A DNA stretch of 64,000 nt, taken from contig JAJEKV010000059.1 of NCBI GenBank assembly GCA_021234155.1, positions 1,405,844 through 1,469,843 of the forward strand, given 5' to 3'. Shown one piece after another: positions 12,201 through 24,091 of this stretch (positions within the stretch are counted from its first letter, which is position 1; the number at the start of each line of letters is the position of its first letter). The DNA comes from Isoetes taiwanensis. Taxonomy: Eukaryota; Streptophyta; Lycopodiopsida; Isoetales; Isoetaceae. Under the pieces are notes generated by a model that searched no databases, had not been told where the DNA came from, and saw only the letters and a program-made list of their open reading frames with translations. The translations under genes were made by a program, and so were the position numbers.

Positions 12201-15200
12201 TAAACCCTTCTAGAGCACGGCAGCCCACGGGGTTTACGTTTGAGGCTCTCTCCTTGTCAGTCGGTAGGGACCTTGCGCCGTGTCTTGAAGTGGAGTTGGG
12301 GTGTTGGCCTTGAGGCGCTGGACCCTAAAATCCCTCCGAAGCTGCTTGCCCCATTTCCCCTCTCCCAAGGCCACGACCCGGACGGTTGAGGCGACCTCCC
12401 CTCTCCGGACCGCGACCGCTCTTGCCAATGGACTCGAAACGTCGACATTGCCCCGGGCGACCAAGTTCCGTGGCGAAGACCATCCGACCTTCAAGAAGCG
12501 CCAAAGTAGCTCACTTCCATCACACTCGTGAGTCAATTGGCCTAGGATGTGGATGCGATATCTTGTGGAGGGCGTGAGTGTTTCCTTCTTTTCGCCAAAA
12601 CCGACCGTGTAACTTGCTCCCTAGGGTAATTTCGCCATTCCGGACGATTTGCGTGGTCGATTTGCCATTCCGAGCCTCCCGGTGCTAACGACAAAAGCAA
12701 AGGCGGTTTCTACAAGGCCGACATCGGGGCGCCCGTGGTTTGACAAGTTCTCCCGGACCGATCTGGAATCTTTTGGGCCTTCCGAAGAGGCCCACGAGCG
12801 AACGGAGGATCCAACGATTCGGATAGGGGAACCGGGCCCGGGAGGGTGGTCATTAGCGCAGCCCGGGGGAGCGCCGCCAGAACGGCCGGGGGAACTTTTT
12901 TTGGATTCCTCCTCGGGGGGTGGGACTCTCCCCTCTTGTGAGGGATCCCCGCAAGGTCCCCGCCTCGTTTGACTTGGGGAAGGGTGCAGCTCGGTTGCCC
13001 CGCAGCGGGCTGCCCCGACCGTTCTAATGCTAACCCTTTGACCTAGACCTTCCGAAAATTCGAAAATTGGCCCGTGTCTTTGGAGATGAATTATGGATCC
13101 AAACGGCAAAAAATCGAATTTATTTTCGCGGCAATGCATTAATTCACGAATTTATTTAATGTCTTGCCAGCTGCAAATGGTGCCCCCGACTTCTACTTGC
13201 CACATCGGGAGGAGGACAGGCCCAAACTCGCTCCGTCGGTTCCCCTTGCTCCGCATTCCTGTTTAGCCGCTTCCGGCGGGTCCCAAGTGCAATGCACCGG
13301 GACTCGCCCCCAAAATACAAACCCTTCTAGAGCCCGGCAACCCACAAGGTTTACGTTTGGGAGGCCCTCTCCTTGTCGATTCGGTAGGGATCTTCAAGGC
13401 CGCGTGTCTTGAAGTGGAGTTGGGGTGTTGACACCAAGGCTTGCCGGACCCTAAAATCCCTCCGGCTGCTTGCCCGAATTTCCTCTCCCAAGGCCCCGGG
13501 GACGGACCGGGCGACCTCCCTCTCGAGGACCGATGACATGCTCGCTAATGGACTCAGAACGCCGACATTGCCCCGGGCGACCAAGTTCCGTGGGCTTAAG
13601 ACCACCCGACCTCCAAGAAGCGCCAAAGTAGCTCACTTCCATCACACTTTCGTAGTCAATTGGCCTAGGATGTGGATGCGGGATACTTGTCGTGGAGGGC
13701 GTGAGTGTTTCCTTCTTTTATAAAACCCACCGTGTAACTTGCTCCCTAGGGTAATTTAGCCATTAGGATGATTTGGCAGGTCGATTTGCCATTCCGAGCC
13801 TCCCGGTGCGAAACGACAAAACAAGTCGCGGTTTCTACAAGGCCGACATCGGGGCCAGCTGGTTTGACAAGTTCTCGGGACCGACCGAATCTTTTGGGCT
13901 TTCCCGAAGAGGGGCCCGGGGCAGGAGGATCCAACGGTGGGATAGGGAACCGCCCGGGAGGGTGGTCATTAGCGCAGCGGCCCTGGGGGGCCGCCAGAAG
14001 GGCTGCCTCGGGAACTTTTTGGATCCCTCCTCACGGGGTCAGGACTCTCCCCTCTTGTGAGGGATCCCCGCAAGGTCCCGCCTCGTTTGACTTGGGGAAG
14101 GGTGCCTTTCGGTTTGCCCCGCAACGGGCTGCCCCACCGTTCTAATGCTAACCCTTTGACCTAGACCTTCTCAGAAAATTCAAAATTGGCCCGTGTCTTT
14201 GGAGATGAATTATGGATCCGGTGGCAAAAATCGGGAATTTATTTTCGCAATGCATTAATTACGAATTCTGAATGTCTTGCCACCGCTTGGCCCCGACTTC
14301 TACTTGCCACATTGGGAGGAGGACAGGCCCAAACTCCGCTCCGTCGGTTCCCCTTGCTCCGCATTCTCGGCTGCTGCTTCTCGGCCCGAGGTCCCAAGTG
14401 CAACGGAGACCGGGATTCGGCCCCCAAAACATAAACCCTTCTAGAGCACGGCAACCCACGGGGTTTACGTTCCGGAGGCCCTCTCCTTGTCGATTCGTAG
14501 GGACCTTTTGTAGGTGTCTTGAAATGGAGTTGGGGTGTTGACACCGGGCGTGGACCCTAAAATCCCTCCGGCTGCTTGCCCCAATTTCCTCTCCCCAAGG
14601 CCACGGGGCCGGGCCGGGCGACCTCCCCTCCAGGAATCGCGATCCGGCTCGCCAATGGACTGAGAATGTCGACATTGCCCTGGCGACCAAGTTCGCGGGA
14701 GAAGACCACCCGACCTCCAAGAGCGCCAAAGTAGCTCACTTCCATCACACTCGTAGTCAATTGGCCTAGGATGTGGATGCGGGGATCTTGTCGTGGAGGC
14801 GTGAGTGTTTTCCCCTTCTTTCGCCAAAACCGGCCAGGTGTAACTTGCTCCCTAGGGTAATTTCGCCATTTCGGACGATTTGGGTGGTCGATTTGCCATT
14901 CAGAGCCTCCCGGTGCCCGAGCGACAAAACAGTGCGGTTTCTACAAGGCCGACATCGGGGGCCTTGTGGGTTTGACAAGTTCTCCGGACCGATCGGAATC
15001 TTTTGGGCCTTCCAGAAGAGGGGCCCCCTGAACAGAGGATCCAACGATTGGGATAGGGGAACCGGGAGGGAGGGTGGTCATTAGCATGCAGCCCCGGGGA
15101 AGCGCCGGGGAAGGGCTGCCTCGGGGAACTTTTTGGATCCCGCCTCACCGGGTCCGGGACTCTCCCCTCTTGTGAGGGATCCCCGCAAGGTCCCGGCCTC

Positions 15201-18200
15201 GCTTGACTTGGGGAAGGATGCCGGCTCGGTTGCCCCGCAATGGGCTGCCCCGACCGCTCTAATGCTAACCCTTTGACCTAGACCTTCTCCGAAAGTTCAA
15301 AATTGGGGCGTGCAGGCCGGAGATGAATTATGGATCCAAATGGCAAAAATCGGAATTTATTTTCGCGGCAATGCATTAATTACGAATTTATGAATGTCTT
15401 GCCATTTGCCAAAAGCGCCCCTTCTTCTACTTGCCACATCGGAGGAGGACAGGCCCAAACTCCGCTCCCGCCGGTTCCCCTTGCTTCAGTATTCTCGGCT
15501 GCTCTTTGCTTCGGCCAGTCCCAGTGCAATGCACCGGGACTCGGCCCCAAAACGCCAAATCCTTCTAGAGCGACAACCCACAGGGGTTTACGTTTTTGAG
15601 GCCCTCTCCTTGTCGGGATTCGGTAGGGACCTTGCGCCGTGTCTTGAAGTGGAGTTGGGGTGTTGGCCCTTGAGGCTGACCCTAAAATCCCTCCGGTGCT
15701 TGCCCTACGAATTTCCTCTCCCCAAGGCCACAGGGGCCGGACGGGCGACCTCCCCTCTCTGGAATCGCGACTGGCTCGCCAATGGACTCTAACGCGTCGA
15801 CATTGCCACGGGGACCAAGTTCGGGGCCGAAGACCATCCGACCTTCAAGAAGTGCCAAAGTAGCTCACTTCCATCACCAACAGTAGTCAATTGGCCTAGG
15901 ATGTGGATGCGGGATCTTGTCGTGGAGGGCATGAGTGTTTCCTTCTTTCGCAAAACCGACCGTGTAACTTGCTCCCTAGGGTAATTTCGCCATTCCGGAC
16001 GATTTGGCAGGGTCGATTTGCCATTCCGGAGCCTCCCCGGTGCCCGAACGACAAAACAGGCGGTTTCTACAAGGCCGACATCAGGACGCCCCGCGGTTTG
16101 ACAAGTTCTCCCGGACCGATCTGGAATCTTTTGGGCCTTCCAAGAAAAGCCCCCGAACAAAGGATCCAACGGGCCGGATAGGGAACGGGCCCGGGAGGGT
16201 GGTCATTACAAGCAGACCAGGGGGAGCGCCGGGCGAGGAAGGGCTGCCTCGGGAACTTTTTGGATCCCGCCTCCGGGGTCCGGACTCTCCCCTCTTGTGA
16301 GGGATCCCCCGCAAGGTCCCCGCCTCGTTTGACTTGGGGAAGGGTGCCAGCTTTCGGTTGCCCCGCGAACGCTGCCCCGACCGTTCTAATGCTAACCCTT
16401 TGACCTAGACCTTCTCCAAAATTCAAAATTGGCTCGTGTCTTTGGAGATGAATTATGGATCCGGTGGCAAAAATCGAATTTATTTTCGCGGCAATGCATT
16501 AATTACGAATTTATTTAATGTCTTGCCACTGCAAAAGCCCCGACTTCTACTTGCCACATCGGGAGGAGGGCGGGGCCCAAACTCCGCTCCGCCGGTTCCC
16601 CTTGCTCCGTATTCTGGCTCACGCTTCTCGGGCCAGTCCCAAAGTGTAACAGACCCAGACTTCGGCCCCAAAACGCAAACCCTTCTAGAGCCCGGCAACC
16701 CACGGGGGTTTACGTTTGAGGCCCTCTCCCTTGTCGGATTAGGGACCTTTGCGGCGTGTCTTGAAGTGGAGTTGGGGTGTTGACGCCAGAGCTTGGACCC
16801 TAAAATCCTTAGGAAGCCGCTTGCCCAATTTCCTCTCCCCAAGGCCCCGGGGCCGGGGCCGCTGCGACCTCCCTCTCCAGGAATCACGACCGGCTTTGCC
16901 AATGGACTCGAGCGCCGACATTGCCCCGGGGACCAAGTTACGTGGGCGTAAGACCACCCGACCTCCAAGAAGCCAAAGTAGCTCACTTCCATCACACTCG
17001 TAGTCAATTGGCCTAGGATGTGGATGAATATCTTTTGTCGTGGAGGGCGGAGTGTTTCCTTCTTTCAAAACCGACCGTGTAACTTGCTCCCTAGGGTAAT
17101 TTCGCCATTCCGGACGATTTGGGGTGGTCGATTTGCCATTCGAGCCTCCTGCGTGCCCGAACGACAAAACAAGGCGGTTTCTACAAGGCCGACATCGGGG
17201 GGACGCCATGGGTTTGACAAGTTCTCCGGACCGATCTGGAATCTTTGGGCCTTCCCAAGAGGGGCCCCGAACGGAGGATCCAACGGCCGGATAGGGAACC
17301 GGGCCCGGGAGGGTGGTCATTAGCGTGCAGGGGGGGAGCTGCCGGGGAAGGGTCGGGGAACTTTTTGGATCCCGCCTCCTGGGGTCTTAAAGGACTCTCC
17401 CCCTCTTGTGAGGGATCCCTGCAAGGTCCTGGCCTCGTTTGACTTGGGGAAGGGTGCGGCTTCTGTTCCCGGCAACAAAGCTGCCCCGACCGTTCTAATG
17501 CTAACCCTTTGACCTAGACCTTCTCCAAAAATTCCGAAAATTGGCCCGTGTGCTGGAGATGAATTAGGGATCCAGCTGGCAAAAAATCGGAATTTATTTT
17601 CGTGCAATGCATTAATTACGAATTTACGAATGTCTTGCCAGCGCCAAAAGCCCCAGACTTCTACTTGCCACATCGGGAGGAGGACAGGCCCAAACTCCGG
17701 CCCGCCAGTTCCTCTTGCTCCGTATTCTCGGCTGCTGCTTCTCGGCCAGGTCCCAAGTGCAACAGACCAGGACTCGGCCCCCAAAACGCAAACCCTTCTA
17801 GAGCCTGGCAACCCACAGGGTTTACGTTTCGGAGGCCCTCTCCTTGTCAGATTCGGCCGGGACCTTGCGCCGTGTCTTGAAGTGGAGTTGGGGTGTTGAC
17901 GCCAGAGCGCGGACCCTAAAATCCCTCCGGAAGCTGCTTGCCCGAATTTCCTCTCCCCAAGGCTCTGGGGCCGGACGGGCGACCTCCCTCTCGGGGACCG
18001 CGACCGCTCTCGCCAATGGACTCGAACGCCGACATTGCCACGGGGACCAAGTTCCGCGGGCCGGAAGACCACCCGAACTCCAAGAAGCCAAAGTAGCTCA
18101 CTTCCATCACACTCGTAGTCAATTGGCCTAGGATGTGGATGCGGGATCTTGCCGTGGAGGGCGGAGTGTTTCTTTCTTTTGCAAAACCGACCTTGTAACT

Positions 18201-20910
18201 TGCTCCCTAGGGTAATTTCGCCATTCCGGACGATTTGGTGGTCGATTTGCCATTCCGAGCCTCCCTGCGTCCGAACGACAAAACAAGGCGGTTTCTACAA
18301 GGCCGACATCGGGGCGCCCATGGTTTGACAAGTTCTCCGGACCGATCTGGAATCTTTTGGGCCTTCCCAAGAGGGGCCCCCGAACGGAGGATCCAACGGT
18401 GGGATAGGGGAAGGGCCCGGGAGGGTGGTCATTAGCGTGCAGCCCCCGGGAGCCGCCAGAAGGGCTGCCTCGGGAACTTTTTGGATCCCCCGCCTCCCGG
18501 GTCCTGGACTCTCCCTCTTGTGAGGGATCCCTGCAAGGTCCTGGCCTCGCTTGACTTGGGGAAGGGTGCGGCTGGTCCCCGCAACATGCTGCCCCGACCG
18601 CTCTAATGCTAACCCTTTGACCTAGACCTTCTCCAAAAAATTCGAAAATTGGCTCGTGTCGAGATGAATTATGGATCCGGTGGCAAAAATCGAATTTATT
18701 TTAGGCAATGCATTAATTACGAATTTATTTAATGTCTTGCCATCGCAAAAGCCCCCGACTTCTACTTGCCACATCGGGAGGAGGACAGCCCAAACTCCGC
18801 CTCCGCCAGTTCCCCTTGTTCCGTATTCGGCTCGCTTCGGCCAGTCCCAGTGTAATGCACCAGACTCTCGGCCCCCAAAACGCAAACCCTTCTAGAGCCC
18901 CGCAACCCACGGGGTTTACGTTTGGGAGGTCCTCTCCTGTCGATTCTAGGGACCTTGCGGACGTGTCTTGAAGTGGAGTTGGGGTGTTGACGCCGTGGAG
19001 CTGGCGGACCCTAAAATCGCCGGAAGCCGCTTGCCCCAATTTCCTCTCCCCAAGGCCCCGGGGGGACGGACGGGCGACCTCCCCCTCTCCTGGAATCACG
19101 ATCCGCTTTTGCCAATGGACTTAAACGCCGACATTGCCCCGGGGACCAAGTTACGGGCCGAAGACCACCCGACCTCCAAGAAGCGCCAAAGTAGCTCACT
19201 TCCATCACACTCGTAGTCAATTGGCCTAGGATGTGGATGCGAATACTTGTCGTGGAGGGCGGAGTGTTTTCCTTCTTTTCGCAAAACCGACCCGTGTAAC
19301 TTGCTCCCTAGGGTAATTTCGCCATTCCTGACGATTTGGCGGTGGTCGATTTGCCATTCCCGAGCCTCCCGCGTCTCGAACGACAAAACAAAGGCGGTTT
19401 CTACAAGGCCGACATCGACGGGGCGGGTTTGACAAGTTCTCCCGGACCGATCTGGAATCTTTTGGGCCTTCCAGAAGAGGGGCCCCCGAACGGAGGATCC
19501 AACGGCCGGATAGGGGAACCGGGCCCGGGAGGGTGGTCATTAGCGCGCAGCCCGGGAGCGCCGCCAGAAGGGCTGCCCGAACTTTTTTGGATCCCGCCTC
19601 CCGGGTCCGGACTCTCCCCTCTTGTGAGGGATCCCCGCAAGGTCCCGGGCCTCGTTTGACTTTGGGAAGGGTGCCATTCGGTTGCCCCGCAAAGTGCTGC
19701 CCCTAACCGTTCTAATGCTAACCCTTTGACCTAGACCTTCTCCAAAATTCAAAAGTGGCCCGTGTGCTTTGGAGATGAATTAGGATCCAGCTGGCAAAAA
19801 TCGAATTTATTTTCGCGGCAATGCATTAATTACGAATTTACTTAATGTCTTGCCACGCAAAAGCCCCCGACTTCTACTTGCCACATCTGGAGGAGGACAG
19901 GCCCAAACTCCGCTCCGTCAGTTCCCCTTGCTCCGTATTCTCGGCTGCTGCTTCTCGGCCAGGTCCCAAGTGCAACAGACCAGGACTCGGCCCCCAAAAC
20001 GCATAAACCCTTCTAGAGCCTGGCAACCCATTGGGGTTTACGTTTGAGGCCCCTCTCCTTGTCGGTCGGTAGGGACCTTGCCGTGTCTTGAAGTGGAGTT
20101 GGGGTGTTGACGCCTGGCCTTGGACCCTAAAATCCCTCCGGAAGCTGCTTGCCCCGAATTTCCTCTCCCCAAGGCCCTGGGGACGGACGGGCGACCTCCC
20201 CTCTCGGAATCGCATGTCCGCTCGCCAATGGACTCGAGAACGCCGACATTGCCACGGGGACCAAGTTCCGTGGGCCGTAAGACCACCCGAACTCCAAGAA
20301 GCCAAAGTAGCTCACTTCCATCACACTCGTAGTCAATTGGCCTAGGATGTGGATGCGGGATACTGTCGTGGAGGGCGTGAGTGTTTCTTTCTTTTGCAAA
20401 ACCGACCTTGTAACTTGCTCCCTAGGGTAATTTCGCCATTCCGGACGATTTGGCAGGGTCGATTTGCCATTCCGGAGCCTCCCCGGTGCCCGAACGACAA
20501 AACAATGCGGTTTCTACAAGGCCGACATCAGGACGCCCCGAGGATCCAACGATCGGATAGGGGAACCGGGCTCCGGGAGGGTGGTCATTAGCGTGCAGCC
20601 CTGGGGGGAGCGCTGCCAGGAAGGGCTGCCTCGGGAACTTTTTTGGATCCCGCCTCCTGGGGTCCGGACTCTCCCCTCTTGTGAGGGATCCCTGCAAGGT
20701 CCTGGCCTCGTTTGACTTGGGGAAGGGTGCGCCTCGGTTGCCGCCAGCGGGCTGCCCCGACCGCTCTAATGCTAACCCTTTGACCTAGACCTTCTCCAGA
20801 AAATTCCGAAAAATTGAGCGCAGGCTGGAGATGAATTAGAGATCCAGCTGGCAAAAAATCGGAATTTATTTTTGTGCAATGCATTAATTACGAATTTATG
20901 AATGTCTTGC
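6205..20910 (+). repeat. Right arm: 1.1-kb GC-rich satellite, 13 full head-to-tail periods
   Basis: The landmark CTTGTGAGGGATCC falls at 6302, 7393, 8489, 9615, 10713, 11821, 12935, 14054, 15169, 16294, 17405, 18517, 19621 and 20678 (one or two sites differ by a base). Spacings are 1057-1126 bp, mostly near 1110. Each monomer contains an AT-rich core (GATGAATTATGGATCC to GCAATGCATTAATTACG) followed by GC-rich blocks. The last monomer lacks about 50-60 bp near 20540 (the GGTTTGACAAGTTCTC block), explaining its 1057-bp period. The array stops at 20910 in mid-monomer. Frames open up to 266 codons, but no frame is kept between copies, so I see no coding capacity. No match to rDNA, telomere or known elements was recognised. 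Confidence 0.95.
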
Positions 20911-20984
20911 TTCAACATTATTATACTTCAACATTATTGGTATTATACTTCAACATTATTGGTATTATACTTCAACATTATTGG
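20911..20984 (+). repeat. 22-bp AT-rich minisatellite at the satellite edge
   Basis: TTCAACATTATT units: a 16-bp copy at 20911, two full 22-bp copies at 20927 and 20949 (TTCAACATTATTGGTATTAT plus AC), and a partial copy at 20971. It abuts the last satellite base with no spacer. Confidence 0.9.
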
Positions 20985-20994
20985 ATTCGTTGCT

Positions 20995-21510
20995 ATAAAT
21001 TCTTTCAGCTTGCTTTCACTTCTCACTTTTCACCTTGCTACTTGATCTCGATCCTTGCTTCTTGCTCCTTCATCTTCCTTGTTCCTTGATTTTCTTGCTA
21101 CTTGATCCTCCTTGTTCCTTGATCTTCTTGCTTTTGATCTTCCTTGTTCCTTGATCTTCTTGCTACTTGATCTTCCTTGTTCATTGCTTCTTGCTACTTG
21201 ATCTTGATCCTTGTTCCTTGCTACTTCATTCCCGTGCTCCTTGCTATAATCTTGTTCCTTGCTCTTGATCTTGATACTTGATCTTGTTCCTTGCTACTTG
21301 ATCTTGCTCCTTGATCTTCTTTGCTACTTGATCTTCTTGCTACTTGATCTTCCTTGTTCATTGCTCCTTGCTACTTGATCTTGATCCTTGTTCCTTGCTA
21401 CTTCATACTCTCCGCTTCCTTGCTACTTGATCTTGTTCCCTGCTCTTGATCTTGCTACTTGCTCGCTTGCTCCGTGTTCCTTGCTCCGTCGGTGATCCTT
21501 GCTTGCTTTT
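20995..21510 (+). repeat. Degenerate CTTGATC/CTTGCTACTTG minisatellite
   Basis: About 500 bp built from interspersed short words CTTGCTACTTGAT, CTTGTTCCTTG and CTTGATCTTC on the + strand, with no fixed long period. It is pyrimidine-rich and has no meaningful ORF. It separates the satellite from ordinary DNA. Confidence 0.85.
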
Positions 21511-22368
21511 TGCAAATGATTGGACCCAATCCCTCCTGGCTACTCCGGAAGGCACGCAAGCATGCCCCTGCATTGCAGGCGGCCCGGAATGGATGAGCTA
21601 TGGGACCATTTCTTGAGTGGAGGTTGCGCCACGCCCCACCAAGGAGCTTACAATGGAGTTGATCAACTTCATTTCGAGCGATTTGATTGTGGTCATGAGC
21701 CACTGATGGAAATTAATCCATCCGAATGTTATAGGAGACTTGCAATGAGGGGAATGCTTGAACCCCTCCTTATCCGGACGAGATGCTACATCAATTGAGG
21801 CCTCTTCTTACGGCTTTGGATATTTAGCACACTCTACGGATGCATACATATCGAAGTTCATTCATGAAATTTGTAAGGGACAGATGTATGGCCTTATTAG
21901 GGTGTACTACAACGAAAGTACAACGGTTTTGTGGAGTTGGGTCCGCTCTTCTTCTTCCGGAGTATTATCCCCGTGGAATTACTTTTTCTAATGACTAGGT
22001 ACCCCATATGGTGGGAAGAATCAGCCGGGAAGAGCGTGAGCTCTTGACTCCTAACCCGTGATGCATGGGTTACACCGCAGCTTAAGGGAAAGGGAAGGGA
22101 AAGGGTTAGGAACCCGGGGAAGGTTACTAGGGACATACATAGTTCATACTTTGGTCTCTATTGTGTTTGGAAGTTGGTATATGATACCGTGTGTTATTAT
22201 GTTCTCTAAATATTCATGTATGTTATTATGTTCTCTAAATATGTATGTATGTATGCTTCTAGAACTTTCATCAATCAAAAGCACGATTGCATCGAACAAT
22301 TCAAACCTTGAAATTGGCGAGGCACATCCACCACGCCAAAGCTTGATAAAACAACGACATATGCTTGG
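21511..22368. other. Unassigned DNA after the minisatellites
   Basis: The best frame is 21520-21798 (+, 92 codons, starting MDPIPPGYSGRH), followed in another frame by 21758-21991 (SYGFGYLAHSTDAYIS). Neither is recognised. They may be pieces of one decayed gene, but no splice sites or shared motif allow a call. From about 22140 the sequence becomes AT-rich. Confidence 0.25.
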
Positions 22369-22700
22369 AACATCATCAAAAGACTAAACATTATTACCAA
22401 GGGAAGTGGATGTGACAAGTTCAACACATTTTCTTTCAAAACATGAGAGGTGAATAATAGCCAACAACAACAAAAGAAAAACTTTAAATAATATAATGAA
22501 AGAACAACGCCACAAGAATCAAGGAGATCCACATGGGGAAGGTGACAAAGATATGGGGACCAAATTCTTTTTATTTATGGAAGGTCGCTTTCCTTCACAG
22601 TGGCAACACAAACGATAATTACAACGTATGGGCTATGTAATTGTAGTTATAATAAAAAAAAGGCACGTCGTTTAACACAAAGACGTCGTTATGGACGTCG
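22369..22700 (+). repeat. 330-bp direct repeat, copy 1
   Basis: Runs from AACATCATCAAAAGAC to GTTATGGACGTCG. It is nearly identical to 23497-23824; the differences are mainly small indels in simple runs and a few substitutions. It ends in ACGTCGTT-type motifs (22662-22700). About 800 bp separate the copies. Confidence 0.9.
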
Positions 22701-22833
22701 GTGATTTTTGGTATTACTTTCCAATGTTTGGTATTCTTTTAGATAAAGAAAATACATAGGTCTTACAAGACATGGCTAATTCAACACAAACATACTACAT
22801 AATAGACAACATATAATAGAAAAGACCAAAGCT

Positions 22834-23451
22834 TCACTCTATGCCCACTTCAACCTCAATAAGATCCTCCAGATCGAACTCATCAATATGACTTCGACTG
22901 AACAGATCCAGCCAGTCATCCAAGTTTTTGAGAGAGTGACCACTGCTGACGATGAGCTTGGTTACCAAACCTTCGCATTGTCTTCTTTGCTTCTTGTAAA
23001 GCTTCTTAAACAGAGGTCGGAACGTGTTGTGCATCCAAACGTCCTCCATTTTCAAGACCTTTTCGGTGCCTTTGCCCCTGTAAATAAAAGCGTTTCAAAG
23101 ATATGAGGGCCCTCCGGCTCCACCCTATCGAAGTTGTTCCTCGCCGCCATTCCTTATCAACCCATCCCCTTCGAGGAGCTTCGTGAATTGGGCGCTAACT
23201 TCTCTCGTTCGGATCTGGTTCATCTCGATTTGTACCTCCAGAATCGATTCGATCAGATGGCCTAAGATTGCCTCACTAATATGAGACTGCATTTGGTGAT
23301 GGTGTGTCCCCTGTCTGCGCCTTGTGTCGACCATTTTGAGTGTCCCGAGATGAATGTAAGAGAGCTTAATGAAGGTGCTTGCACTAAGAGATAGAATGAA
23401 GAGACGATGAAGAGGCTGGATGAAGGGACCTCCTACCTCACCTACTTGCAC
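22834..23451 (-). pseudogene. Unrecognised minus-strand ORF remnant between the direct repeats
   Basis: Two frames read in succession. At 23451-23125 the ORF includes TRRRQGTHHHQ then a helix with IRTREVSAQFTKLLEG. At 23055-22834 it includes FRPLFKKLYKKQRRQ and ends in the acidic DEFDLEDLIEVEVGIE. They could be one protein with an intron or frameshift near 23060-23125. No family is recognised. Lying between two 330-bp direct repeats next to ACGTCGTT clusters, it is probably an element-borne gene. Confidence 0.3.
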
Positions 23452-23496
23452 GATTCGAAATTGTGGCTCCTTTTAATAACATCATCAAAAGATCTA

Positions 23497-23824
23497 AACA
23501 TCATCAAAAGACGAAACATTATTACCAAGGGAAGTGGATGTGACAAGTTCAACACATTTTCTTTCAAAACATGAGAGGTGAATAATAGCCAACAACCAAA
23601 GAAAAACTTTAAATAGTATAATGAAAGAACAACGCCACAAGAATCAAGGAGATCCACATGGGGAAGGTGACAAAGATATGGGGACCAAATTCTTTTTCTT
23701 TATGGAAGGCTGCTTTCCTTCACAGGGCAACACAAACGATAATTACAACGTATGGGCTATGTACTATAGTTATAATAAAAAATAAGGCACGTCGTTTAAC
23801 ACAAAGACGTCGTTATGGACGTCG
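23497..23824 (+). repeat. 330-bp direct repeat, copy 2
   Basis: Second copy of 22369-22700, same orientation. Here the ACGTCGTT motifs continue beyond the repeat into a longer palindromic cluster (to 23886), whereas copy 1 breaks off into unrelated sequence after GGACGTCG. Confidence 0.9.
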
Positions 23825-23886
23825 TTCAACGACTATAACAGACGTCGTTGAACGACGTTACGACGTCGTTGAACGACGTCTGTAAC
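23795..23886. repeat. ACGTCGTT/AACGACGT palindrome cluster
   Basis: Contains ACGTCGTTTAACAC, GACGTCGTTATGGACGTCG and two copies of ACGTCGTTGAACGACGT (spaced by a few bases around 23845-23880). The continuation GTAAC...AACAGGGC resembles the run-up to the CACTA-type terminus at 47221-47244, suggesting a decayed end of the same family. Confidence 0.6.
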
Positions 23887-24050
23887 TTTTTTACAGAAAA
23901 CAGGGCCGACTTTTCCGCCGCCTAGTTTTTTTGGTTCTAAGCGGCTGGAGGAGCGTTTTTTGTGGCGATTTTTGGCGCAGATCATCCTTGCGGTCCTTTC
24001 CAAGCTTCAAGCAAGCATCCAAAGGTATTTCAATGGATCAATCAACTCTA

Positions 24051-24080
24051 CTAGAAACGTGTGCCCGGCGATGCCGGGCA
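24051..24080 (-). mobile_element. Helitron 3' terminus (hairpin plus CTAG), reading leftward
   Basis: On the minus strand the sequence reads hairpin TGCCCGGC-ATC-GCCGGGCA (24080-24062), seven bases, then CTAG (24054-24051) followed by T. An 8-bp GC-rich stem with a 3-nt loop, placed shortly before a CTAG end and inserted before T, is the diagnostic 3' end of plant Helitrons. The element body therefore extends rightward from 24051. The 5' TC end was not located, so its length is unknown. No Rep/helicase coding was seen, so it is presumably non-autonomous. Confidence 0.75.
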
Positions 24081-24091
24081 TTAGTCCTGGC

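Noticed and set aside
6205-20910. Satellite as ribosomal DNA or a tandem gene cluster
   Set aside because: No rRNA sequence was recognised, and no reading frame or splice pattern is maintained across the copies.
22369-23824. 330-bp direct repeats as LTRs of a small retroelement
   Set aside because: They do not begin TG and end CA, no primer-binding site or polypurine tract is visible, and the interior ORF has no retroelement motif.
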